Shown: piece by piece, positions 14,473 through 21,613 of the stretch
Layout: the number at the start of each line of letters is the position of its first letter
Position numbering within the stretch: position 1 is the first letter of the stretch
Source of the DNA: Gammaproteobacteria bacterium
Lineage (GTDB): Bacteria > Pseudomonadota > Gammaproteobacteria > Chromatiales > Sedimenticolaceae
Assembly (NCBI GenBank): GCA_020445165.1
Contig: JAGRHE010000027.1
Span: forward strand, 1 to 21,613
Direction of reading: 5' to 3'
DNA length: 21,613 bases
Translations under genes and position numbers: made by a program
Notes under the pieces: model-generated
Databases searched by the model: none
What the model saw: only the letters and a program-made list of their open reading frames with translations
What the model was told of the DNA's origin: nothing

Positions 14473-16262
14473 AGCCGCATCGACGGCAGGCGCTTGTCAA
14501 TGACGCAGCAATCGCGTCTCTTCAACAACAGGTTGCGCGGGTCGTCGACCGGATCTCGCCGCGTCGTCTGCCGGTGCTCCTGGTCCTGCCGTTTCGTACG
14601 TCTTCGCAGGAGTTGCACGGGTTGCTCGAACTGCCCGCTGTCGCCGGATGCCTGGCGAGCGATATTGACACCGCTGACCTGGGGCCGCGCGTCGGCATGA
14701 TCCAGCCCGATGGCGAATGGCGGCTACCCGATGTCAGTGCGCGCTCGGTTTGCTTTCTTGGTTGGTCGCGCATGATCCGGCCGCGGCGGTTGTTCGAGGC
14801 GATGCAGCATGGCATGCGTGCGATCACGGCAATGGATGCATCCGGCCACTGGCGCACGCAAGGTGTACCCGCCTGGTACCTGGCTTACCTGCAGTCCCGT
14901 TGGAGTCAGTTCAAGGTTGCGCGCCAGATCGATCGTTCGCGCTCACAGGTGATGCGTTGGCCGCGTGCGCGCTACGAAGTGGCGAAGAAGGCGGTGGAGG
15001 GCTTGCGTTCGCTGCCGGCGCCGGAGGTCGAACCTGGCCGGATCATGCTGGTCACCGGCAGTCTCGGTGCCGGTGGTGCCGAACGGCAGCTGCTCAATAC
15101 GGCGATTGGGTTGGTTCGGGAAGGCCATGACGCGACCGTGATGTGCCTCAATTGTGGCTTCGGAGCGCTCGATTTCTATCTCGACCAGCTGCATCCGCAT
15201 GTGCCTGTCTATACCTTTGGCGAACTCGGCGAATCGCTGGTGCGCGCGCAGGATATGCGTTTCGATGCCGCGCTGCAGCGCATGCGCGACCCGCGCCTGC
15301 ATGAGTTCATCCGGACATTGCCGCTGATGCTGCAGGAACCGGTCATGATCACGACCCTGGCTTTCCTGATGCTTCGTCCGGCGGTGGTTCACCTGTGGCA
15401 GGATGCCACCAACATCATCGGCGGCCTCGCTGGCCTGCTGGCGGGTGTTCCGCGCTTGATCCTGGCCGGACGCAATGCTGCGCCACATCATTTCTTTTAC
15501 TACCAACGTTACATGCCACCGATGTACCAGTTGCTGCTGGAATACCCGGAGGTCACGTTGATCAACAACAGCCATGCCGGGGCGGCCAGTTACGCGGAAT
15601 GGCTGCAGATCCCGAAGTCGCGAATCCGTGTCGTACACAACGGCATCGACACTTCAGTGTTCGAGAAGTCCGCGGATGCGCGCAGGCGCAATCGGGAAAA
15701 CTGGGGAATTGCCGGCGATGGACCGGTTGTCGGTGGCGTGTTGCGTTTCTCGCCTGAGAAGGATCCACTGCTGTGGCTGCAGACGGCTGCCTGCGTGCAC
15801 GATCAACGACCGGACTGTCGATTCGTTCTGTTCGGCGAGGGTGACCTTCTGGCCGAGGTTCAAGCGCAGGTGACGTTGCTCGGCCTGGACCGCGTGCTCT
15901 TGTTGCCCGGGATCACGCGTGATGTGGCGGGCGCATTGCAGGCCTTCGACCTGCTGCTGCTGACCTCGACCCAGGAAGGATTGCCGAACGTGCTGATCGA
16001 GGCCCAGCTCCTGGGTTGCCCTGTGGTCACGACCAATGCCGGTGGTGCGGGTGAAACTCTGCTCGACGGGGAAACCGGTTTTGTCGTGGACGAGCGTTCG
16101 CCGCAGGCGCTTGGTCAGTACTGCTGCCGTGTATTGGCGGACCAGGCCTGGCGCCTGGCAGCTAGCGCGAAAGGGCCTCTGCATATCGAACAGCACTTCG
16201 GGCTGGCGCGGATGCTCGATGATACCTGTCGCCTGTATGGAATGGCGGGTGAGACTGCCTGA
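14469..16262 (+). CDS. GT4 glycosyltransferase with a distinct N-terminal extension
   Basis: A 597-residue protein. The GT-B domain starts near residue 190 (RIMLVTGSLGAGGAERQLLN, with the GGAE loop), continues through ILAGRNAAPHH, and ends with a donor-binding lobe containing VLRFSPEKDP (424-433) and EX7E Glu503/Glu511 (EGLPNVLIE). Residues 1-188 precede the catalytic domain. They include a hydrophobic strand (RLPVLLVLPFRTSSQE), a VCFLGWSRMIRP segment, and a basic helix-rich end, and I do not recognise the family. The segment shows no clear similarity by eye to the N-terminal part of the 613-residue enzyme upstream. GGAG (14457-14460) lies 8 bases before the ATG, which itself overlaps the mini-ORF stop. 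The TGA overlaps the next gene's ATG (TGATG). Likely role: a linkage in the exported polysaccharide. Confidence 0.87.
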   Translation: MKPHRRQALVNDAAIASLQQQVARVVDRISPRRLPVLLVLPFRTSSQELHGLLELPAVAGCLASDIDTADLGPRVGMIQPDGEWRLPDVSARSVCFLGWSRMIRPRRLFEAMQHGMRAITAMDASGHWRTQGVPAWYLAYLQSRWSQFKVARQIDRSRSQVMRWPRARYEVAKKAVEGLRSLPAPEVEPGRIMLVTGSLGAGGAERQLLNTAIGLVREGHDATVMCLNCGFGALDFYLDQLHPHVPVYTFGELGESLVRAQDMRFDAALQRMRDPRLHEFIRTLPLMLQEPVMITTLAFLMLRPAVVHLWQDATNIIGGLAGLLAGVPRLILAGRNAAPHHFFYYQRYMPPMYQLLLEYPEVTLINNSHAGAASYAEWLQIPKSRIRVVHNGIDTSVFEKSADARRRNRENWGIAGDGPVVGGVLRFSPEKDPLLWLQTAACVHDQRPDCRFVLFGEGDLLAEVQAQVTLLGLDRVLLLPGITRDVAGALQAFDLLLLTSTQEGLPNVLIEAQLLGCPVVTTNAGGAGETLLDGETGFVVDERSPQALGQYCCRVLADQAWRLAASAKGPLHIEQHFGLARMLDDTCRLYGMAGETA

Positions 16263-17467
16263 TGGCGCGAGTGCTGTTCGTCCTCGGTGGTGCGCTTGAT
16301 GTCGGCGGAGCCGAGAATCAGCTGATCCTGGTTTCTCGTGCGCTGCTGGCGCGCGGCTTCGAGGTATCGATTCTTTGCCTGTGGCGTCGCGGGTCGCAGG
16401 CAGATGCGCTGGAACGTGAGGGGGTTACGGTTCATGCGTTGGCGCGCGGGCTCGGCCATATGCGCGGACCGTTGGCCAAGCTGTCCCGCCTTGTCGGCGG
16501 TCTGCTGACAACCTGGCGCCGGGTTCGTCGCGACCGTCCGGACATCGTTCACTTTGTCCTGCCCCATGCCTACCTGGTCGGCGGCATCGGCGCACTTGCA
16601 GCCGGAGCTCATCGCTGCGTGATGGGGCGGCGCGGCATGAATCGTTATCTGCGCGGTCGTCCGCTCACGCGCTGGATCGAACAGTTACTGCATCGGCGCA
16701 TGGCGGCGTTGCTGGCCAACTCCTGCCGCGTGGCGCAGGAGTTGATCGACGAGGGCGCGCCACAGTCCAAAGTCGGCCTGATCTACAACGGTATCGCGGA
16801 CGAACGTTTCACTGACCTTCCGAGCCGGGCACAGGCACGCGCGACCCTGGGGTTGCCGGATGCGGGCCTGGTGCTGGTCAAGGTTGCCAATCTTTGGTCG
16901 TACAAGGGGCATGCCGATCTGCTCGATGCATTGGCCGCTGCCTCGTTCGGAGAACAGTGGCGGCTGTTGCTGGTCGGGCGCGAGCAGGGTGCCGGGGCGG
17001 CGCTGCGAAAGCGCGTCTCCAATCTGGGCCTTTCAGGAAACGTACTGTTCCTGGGTGAGAGCGAACGCGTTCCTCTGATTCTCGCAGCTTCCGACATCGC
17101 CGTCTGCGCCTCGCACGAAGAAGGCTTCTCCAACGCGGTGCTCGAGTACCTGGCAGCTGGTTTGCCAAGCGTGGTAACCGACGTTGGCGGCAATCGTGAG
17201 GCGGTCGGGAACGCAGGCCTGGTCGTGCCTGCGGGAGACGTGGACGCGATGCGCCAGGCACTGGAGTCGCTGACCGGGGAAGCGCAGCGCAAAGCGCTGG
17301 GTGGATTGGCGCTGCAGCGTGCAAGTACGTTCTCGATGCAGCGATGTATCGACGCGCATGAAACACTCTATCGCAACCTGCTCGATACCGGTGATCTGCC
17401 GGTGAGCTTGCGCGCGGTGCGCTTGTGTACAACGGACACGGACCGCATTTCTGAAGTGTTGGATTGA
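16262..17467 (+). CDS. GT4 family glycosyltransferase
   Basis: A 401-residue GT-B enzyme of ordinary length for family GT4. The acceptor-side lobe starts MARVLFVLGGALDVGGAENQ with the Gly-rich GGAE loop, and the donor lobe has KVANLWSYKGH (207-217) and an EX7E motif with Glu287 and Glu295 (EGFSNAVLE). The absence of membrane segments fits a cytoplasmic enzyme acting on a lipid-linked acceptor at the membrane face. Its start overlaps the stop of the previous glycosyltransferase (TGATG), and the AsnB-like gene follows after 11 bases. The last roughly 25 residues (after RNLLDTGDLP) extend beyond the normal end of the fold and look unstructured. Donor and linkage cannot be inferred. Confidence 0.9.
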   Translation: MARVLFVLGGALDVGGAENQLILVSRALLARGFEVSILCLWRRGSQADALEREGVTVHALARGLGHMRGPLAKLSRLVGGLLTTWRRVRRDRPDIVHFVLPHAYLVGGIGALAAGAHRCVMGRRGMNRYLRGRPLTRWIEQLLHRRMAALLANSCRVAQELIDEGAPQSKVGLIYNGIADERFTDLPSRAQARATLGLPDAGLVLVKVANLWSYKGHADLLDALAAASFGEQWRLLLVGREQGAGAALRKRVSNLGLSGNVLFLGESERVPLILAASDIAVCASHEEGFSNAVLEYLAAGLPSVVTDVGGNREAVGNAGLVVPAGDVDAMRQALESLTGEAQRKALGGLALQRASTFSMQRCIDAHETLYRNLLDTGDLPVSLRAVRLCTTDTDRISEVLD

Positions 17468-17478
17468 GGTAGAAGGGT

Positions 17479-19416
17479 ATGTGCGGAATCGTGGGTTTCA
17501 TCGACATGCGCATGTGCCATGCAGAACCCGAGCGTTTGGTTGCCGACATGGCAAGATGCCTGCACCGGCGTGGACCGGATGCACAGGGTACCTGGGCCGA
17601 CGCCGATGCCGGCGTGTTCCTGGCTCATCGCCGGCTGTCGATCATCGACCTGTCCGAAGCCGGTGCCCAGCCAATGGTGTCGGCCGACGGACGTTGGGTC
17701 ATCGTCTACAACGGCGAGCTGTACAACACTGCGGAGCTTGCCGCTGACCTGGAGCGTGCGGATGGTGGGCTTCGGGGAAGCTCCGACACCGAGGTCTTGC
17801 TCGAAGGGATCGCGCACTGGGGCCTGGCCGCCACGTTGAAGCGCAGCAACGGCATGTTCGCGTTCGCGGTCTGGGACCGTGCCGAGCGGGTGCTGCACCT
17901 CGCACGCGACCGTCTCGGCATCAAGCCGCTCTACTGGGCCGAACAGGACGGCCTGTTCCTGTTCACCTCGGAATTGAGCGCGCTGGCAGCGCACCCGGGC
18001 TGGCGGCCGACCCTTAACCGCGATGCGGTTACCGCCTACATGCGCTATGGCTACGTGCCGGCGCCGCACACGATCTGGTGTGAGGCACACAAGCTGGTGC
18101 CGGGCCAGCATGTGCAGTTCCGGCCCGGCCAGCCGGTAACGATCGAAGCCTACTGGTCGCTCGAAGAGGTGCGTGCCCAGGCGGCCGGCGAGCAGTGGCA
18201 CAATCCGCAAGCGACCGTCGATGCACTGGATGAGCTGCTGCGCGATGCCGTGCGGCGACAGATGGTCGCCGACGTGCCACTGGGTGCATTCCTTTCCGGT
18301 GGCATCGATTCATCCGTGGTGGTGGCACTGATGCAGGCGCAATCACAGCGGCCGGTCAGCACCTTTTCGATCGGCTTCAACGAAGACGGCTACGACGAGG
18401 CGCAGCATGCCCGGGCGGTTGCCGCCCATCTCGGTACCGAGCATCACGAGTTGTACGTGGCCTCGGGTCATGCGCGCGAGGTTCTGCCCGAGGTGGCGGC
18501 GCTGTACGACGAGCCCTTTTCCGACAGTTCGCAGATCCCGACCTACCTGGTCTCCGAGCTGGCGCGAACGCAGGTGACGGTTGCCTTGTCCGGCGACGGT
18601 GGCGACGAGAGCTTCGCCGGTTACGGGCGCTATGCATTGGGTCAGAGATTGTGGAGACAGGTCAACCGCGTACCGCGCTGGCTGCGCAGTGGCCTTTCGT
18701 CGGGAATCCGGGTGTTGAGCGAGGATCAATGGGACCGTGTCGGACGCGTGCTGCCGCGCAGCCTGCGACCCGGCATGCTCGGGATGCGCGCCCACCGTAT
18801 GGCGCGTCGGATCCGCAGCAGCCGCCAGACCGAGATCTACCTTAGCCAGCTTTCGCAATGGCAGTCGCCCGAGCAATTGGTGGTCGGTGGTCACGAGCCG
18901 GCACTGCTGGCGGCCGACATCTCACTCGAGCGTCGCATTCCGGGCATGTTGGATCGCATGCAGTTCATCGACACGCTGATGTACCTGCCAGACGACATCC
19001 TGACCAAGGTCGACCGGGCCAGCATGGGCGTGAGCCTGGAGTGTCGCGTGCCGTTGCTGGATCATCGCGTGGTCGAGTTCGCCTGGCGTGTACCGGCAGC
19101 GATGCGTGAGCAGGACGGGACTGGCAAATGGCCGCTGCGTGAAGTGCTCTATCGCTACGTGCCCCGCGCGCTGGTCGATCGGCCGAAGATGGGTTTCGGC
19201 GTGCCGATCGACCACTGGTTGCGGGACGAGTTGAAAGAGTGGGCATGGAGCCTCTTGTCGCCGCAGGCGCTGGCGGAGCAGGGTGTGCTGCGATCGGAGC
19301 CCATCCTGGCGGCATGGGATGCGCACCAGTCGGGCGAGCAGGATATGCACTATCCCCTGTGGACCGTGCTGATGCTGCAGGACTGGCTGCGCCGGCAGAC
19401 GGGGCGAGTGACGTGA
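17479..19416 (+). CDS. asnB: Glutamine-hydrolysing asparagine synthase-type amidotransferase (AsnB family)
   Basis: A 645-residue two-domain enzyme. The N-terminal class II glutaminase domain starts MCGIVGF with nucleophile Cys2 and continues with RRGPDAQGTW, RRLSIIDLS and YNGELYN. The C-terminal synthetase domain has the ATP-pyrophosphatase loop SGGIDSS (273-279), YDEPFSDSSQIPTY, SGDGGDE and YLPDDILTKVDRASM. Glutamine-derived ammonia would be transferred to an adenylated carboxylate. In polysaccharide loci these proteins often amidate uronic acids or other acidic sugars, so this copy may modify the exported polymer and not make free asparagine; that is inference from context. GAAGGG just before the ATG is a good ribosome site. 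The stop overlaps the GTG of the next gene (GTGA). Confidence 0.92.
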   Translation: MCGIVGFIDMRMCHAEPERLVADMARCLHRRGPDAQGTWADADAGVFLAHRRLSIIDLSEAGAQPMVSADGRWVIVYNGELYNTAELAADLERADGGLRGSSDTEVLLEGIAHWGLAATLKRSNGMFAFAVWDRAERVLHLARDRLGIKPLYWAEQDGLFLFTSELSALAAHPGWRPTLNRDAVTAYMRYGYVPAPHTIWCEAHKLVPGQHVQFRPGQPVTIEAYWSLEEVRAQAAGEQWHNPQATVDALDELLRDAVRRQMVADVPLGAFLSGGIDSSVVVALMQAQSQRPVSTFSIGFNEDGYDEAQHARAVAAHLGTEHHELYVASGHAREVLPEVAALYDEPFSDSSQIPTYLVSELARTQVTVALSGDGGDESFAGYGRYALGQRLWRQVNRVPRWLRSGLSSGIRVLSEDQWDRVGRVLPRSLRPGMLGMRAHRMARRIRSSRQTEIYLSQLSQWQSPEQLVVGGHEPALLAADISLERRIPGMLDRMQFIDTLMYLPDDILTKVDRASMGVSLECRVPLLDHRVVEFAWRVPAAMREQDGTGKWPLREVLYRYVPRALVDRPKMGFGVPIDHWLRDELKEWAWSLLSPQALAEQGVLRSEPILAAWDAHQSGEQDMHYPLWTVLMLQDWLRRQTGRVT

Positions 19417-20357
19417 GCACACGCGGTGCGCATTCCATCGACGTGATCGTGCCAGCCTACAACGCAGGTGCTGCGATCGCCGGGACGATCGACCACCTGC
19501 TCGGCCTGCTCGAGCGAACGTCGGCCGATGTCCGGGTGATCGTCTGTGATGATGGCTCGACGGATGACACTGTGCGCGTACTCGGCGGCCTGGTCAGCGA
19601 CCATTTGCGCCTGGTCGCGCTGGAACAGAACCGCGGCCGCAGTGGCGCGCGCAATGCCGCGGTCGCTGTCTCGGATGCGTGTTACCTGTTGTTCATGGAC
19701 GCCGATTGTCGCCCGCGTGATCCCGATTACTTTACCCGCATGCTCGAACAGGCTGCCGCCGGTGCGATTCTCGCCTACGGCCCGATCGAAGCGGATTCGG
19801 CCAACGATGCCTTCTGGCGGCGCTACCTGGAAAAGGTGGAGCGACAGCGTGACGCGGCGGCGGTCAGTGGTGATCACCTGCGGGCGATTGCAACCGGCAA
19901 CCTGTTACTGCGCCGGGACCTGTTCGATGAGGCCGGGGGCTTCTGCGAATCGTACCGGCATTACGGCTTCGAAGACCGCGACCTGGTCGCCTGCCTGCTC
20001 GCACTCGGTGTCGAGCCGCGCTACGAGCGCGGCGCAGCGGTGCGTCACAGCGCCGGTTACTCGGTTGCCACCTACTGCCGCCGCCTGCATGAAGCAGCGG
20101 CCTATTCGGCGCCGATTTTCCGGGCCCGTCATCCACGCAGCTATGCGCGCCTGTCGTATGCCCGGATCGACCCTGATATGCACCCGCGTATCGTCGCCGG
20201 CGTGATGCGCAAGCTCGGTTCAGTGACGGCAGAGCATGCAACCGCGCTGGTATCGAGACTGGTTGGCAGCGCCCGCGTGCCATGGGTCCTGCGTGCCGGG
20301 GCCGTGCAGCTGGCCGCCGCGCTCAGTTTCATGGCCGGGGCGGCTCAGCGTCGTTAG
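19413..20357 (+). CDS. GT2 family glycosyltransferase
   Basis: A 314-residue GT-A enzyme. VIVPAYNA (11-18) and VCDDGSTDDT (44-53) form the nucleotide-sugar site, MDADCRP contains the metal-binding DxD (96-98), and YGFEDRDL (184-191) provides the likely acidic catalytic pair Glu187-Asp188, as in chain-forming GT2 enzymes. No clear membrane anchor is present, though the last 30 residues are Ala-rich and moderately hydrophobic. GTG 19413 is chosen because it starts a normal GT2 N-terminus and overlaps the asnB stop (GTGA); the frame is open upstream only within asnB. It is the last gene of the plus-strand operon and ends 4 bases from the stop of the convergent glycosyltransferase gene, with no visible terminator. 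Confidence 0.9.
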   Translation: MSTRGAHSIDVIVPAYNAGAAIAGTIDHLLGLLERTSADVRVIVCDDGSTDDTVRVLGGLVSDHLRLVALEQNRGRSGARNAAVAVSDACYLLFMDADCRPRDPDYFTRMLEQAAAGAILAYGPIEADSANDAFWRRYLEKVERQRDAAAVSGDHLRAIATGNLLLRRDLFDEAGGFCESYRHYGFEDRDLVACLLALGVEPRYERGAAVRHSAGYSVATYCRRLHEAAAYSAPIFRARHPRSYARLSYARIDPDMHPRIVAGVMRKLGSVTAEHATALVSRLVGSARVPWVLRAGAVQLAAALSFMAGAAQRR

Positions 20358-20361
20358 GCGT

Positions 20362-21585
20362 TTACTTTCCCAGCAGAAGTTCCGCATAGCGCGCCGCGAT
20401 CACCGGCCAGTCGTAACGACGCAGGACGTTGCTGCGTGCTGCCCGGGCCCGGTCGAGGGCGCCCGGCGGATCGTCGAGGCTGGCGATGATCGCTGCAGCA
20501 AAGGCGTTCGCGTCATCGGCGGTCGCGCGCAAGCCGGTCACACCATCGATCAACAGGTCATCGAGCGGGGCGATGTCGCTGCCGACGACCGGTACGCCGC
20601 AACCCATGGCCTCTACCAGCGCGAGTCCGAAGCCGTCCTGGTCACCGCCCTGCGCCATGCGAAAGGGAAACACGGCGAGTTCGGCATCCGCATACAGTCG
20701 CGGTAGATCAGCGATGCGGTAAGGTCCGGTGAATTCAACCTGCCGTTCGATGCCGAGTTCGCGGCTCAGTGCCCGCAGTTGTTCCAATGCCGGTCCGTGG
20801 CCGGCGATGGTCAGGCGGAGCCCGGGCAGCTTCTCAAGCACGATCGCACTGGCCTGCAGCAGGGTGTCGATTCCCTTCTTGTCGACCAGGCGCCCGGCAT
20901 ATACAACGGACCGCAGAACCCGGGTCCCGGCCGGTTCCTCTGGTTTTTGCGGGACGAAGGTCGTGGTGAGGTCTGTACCCATCGGCAGTACGGAGATTCG
21001 CTGTGGCGGGCAGCCCAGCGCGGCGGCCGCATCGGCCAGGGCGGCGCTGACCACCGTCACCTGGTCGGCGCGCGTCAGAACCCAGCGTTTCATAAGTGTT
21101 GCGAGCCGGCCACGCAGGCCATAAATGTCACCGCCGTGGGCGGTGATGAGCAGGCGTGGCCGGTTGCGCGAGACGCGTGTAAGCAACGCGCCGACCAGTC
21201 CTCCGGGAATCAGCCAGTGGGCATGCACGGCCTGCGGTTTTCCGGAACGCAGCTGGCGGTAGCCGGCGAACAGCATGGCCAGCATGAAGCCGGGCACCAG
21301 CAGCGACAGCCACGGCATGCGGCGCAGGCGGGTCGGTATGCCGCCGGCATAAGCCAGCTTTTCCCAGCGTTCGGGCGCATAGCGAAAACGCACGACGTCG
21401 ATGCCATGCAGGTTTTCACGCGTGGCACTGCCCGGGGCATGCGGTGCGATCACGGTGATCGCGAAACGGTCGATGAGCTGGTGGCACAGTTCGTAGACGA
21501 ATGGTGGTTCATGGTCGTCTGCCCAGCGCGGGAAGGTCGAGGTCAGCACCAACAGCCGCGGGCGGTCGCCGGTGTCATCCATCAT
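20362..21585 (-). CDS. GT4 family glycosyltransferase, convergent with the polysaccharide operon
   Basis: A 407-residue GT-B enzyme. The N-lobe begins RLLVLTSTFPRWADDHEPPFV and contains HAHWLIPGG and LITAHGGDIYG. The donor lobe has YAGRLVDKKGID (229-240), IAGHGP and GFGLALVEAMGCGVPVV. The first acidic residue of the EX7E motif is Asp317 instead of Glu (DGFGLALVE, second Glu at 325), a conservative change. Residues about 94-108 are hydrophobic and may touch the membrane. ATG 21585 is followed directly by a second ATG at 21582; the frame stays open to the window edge, so a longer protein with a start outside cannot be excluded. It belongs to a minus-strand transcript entering from beyond the window and probably to the same polysaccharide region. 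Confidence 0.87.
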   Translation of the reverse strand: MMDDTGDRPRLLVLTSTFPRWADDHEPPFVYELCHQLIDRFAITVIAPHAPGSATRENLHGIDVVRFRYAPERWEKLAYAGGIPTRLRRMPWLSLLVPGFMLAMLFAGYRQLRSGKPQAVHAHWLIPGGLVGALLTRVSRNRPRLLITAHGGDIYGLRGRLATLMKRWVLTRADQVTVVSAALADAAAALGCPPQRISVLPMGTDLTTTFVPQKPEEPAGTRVLRSVVYAGRLVDKKGIDTLLQASAIVLEKLPGLRLTIAGHGPALEQLRALSRELGIERQVEFTGPYRIADLPRLYADAELAVFPFRMAQGGDQDGFGLALVEAMGCGVPVVGSDIAPLDDLLIDGVTGLRATADDANAFAAAIIASLDDPPGALDRARAARSNVLRRYDWPVIAARYAELLLGK

Positions 21586-21613
21586 CGCACCAGGTGAACG
21601 CTGTTCGTCAGCT

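Noticed and set aside
14473..14700. The mini-ORF as the frameshifted start of a longer gene continuing past 14472
   Set aside because: The same frame after the TGA gives Arg/Ser/Cys-rich sequence with no family resemblance, while the 597-residue enzyme in the other frame reads cleanly from its own ATG with a ribosome site.
1..21613. Mobile elements, integrase remnants, tRNA genes, CRISPR arrays or long direct repeats
   Set aside because: None was seen on either strand. The polysaccharide operon is the kind of locus often exchanged between strains, but no boundary repeats or insertion sequences were found to support a recent transfer.

Overview
The window is a GC-rich, gene-dense bacterial chromosome segment with no stretch of more than about 150 bases lacking a gene. 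MSHA-type pilus genes, a YheT-like hydrolase, a TolC channel and an ABC-transporter-dependent surface polysaccharide locus together suggest a gammaproteobacterium. That placement is an inference from gene content; no rRNA or other taxonomic marker is present. I saw no tRNA, CRISPR array, insertion sequence or integrase.

Layout. (1) Bases 1-1841, plus strand: the 3' part of a secretion/pilus assembly ATPase (MshE-like) and a complete inner-membrane platform protein (MshG/GspF-like). (2) Bases 1846-4628, minus strand: a fused ABC exporter whose stop overlaps the start of a YheT-like alpha/beta hydrolase. (3) Bases 4684-6921, plus strand: a periplasmic LytM/M23-domain protein and a TolC-family outer membrane channel, followed by a clear intrinsic terminator. 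(4) Bases 6968-9764, minus strand: a two-gene unit made of a multi-spanning GT-C/TMTC-like membrane protein and an overlapping polyprenyl-phosphate-sugar-synthase-like GT2 enzyme. (5) Bases 9913-20357, plus strand: one tightly packed, apparently single operon. It encodes a winged-helix regulator with a degenerate nucleotidyltransferase-like domain, Wzm permease, Wzt ATPase with a C-terminal carbohydrate-binding domain, three GT4 glycosyltransferases (two with large uncharacterised N-terminal regions), a 27-codon mini-ORF between two of them, a glutamine-dependent asparagine-synthase-type amidotransferase and a GT2 glycosyltransferase. (6) Bases 20362-21585, minus strand: another GT4 glycosyltransferase, convergent with the operon.

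Function. Region 5 looks like an O-antigen or capsule pathway in which cytoplasmic glycosyltransferases build a lipid-linked polymer, the AsnB-like enzyme may amidate a sugar acid, and Wzm/Wzt recognises and exports the finished chain. The initiating sugar-phosphate transferase, nucleotide-sugar synthesis genes and ligase are not in the window. Region 4 reads as a separate glycosylation module: the GT2 enzyme would charge polyprenyl phosphate with a sugar and the GT-C protein would transfer it on the periplasmic side.

The least explained elements are the pseudo-nucleotidyltransferase regulator heading the operon, the mini-ORF locked between two genes by 4-base overlaps, and the N-terminal extensions of two glycosyltransferases.
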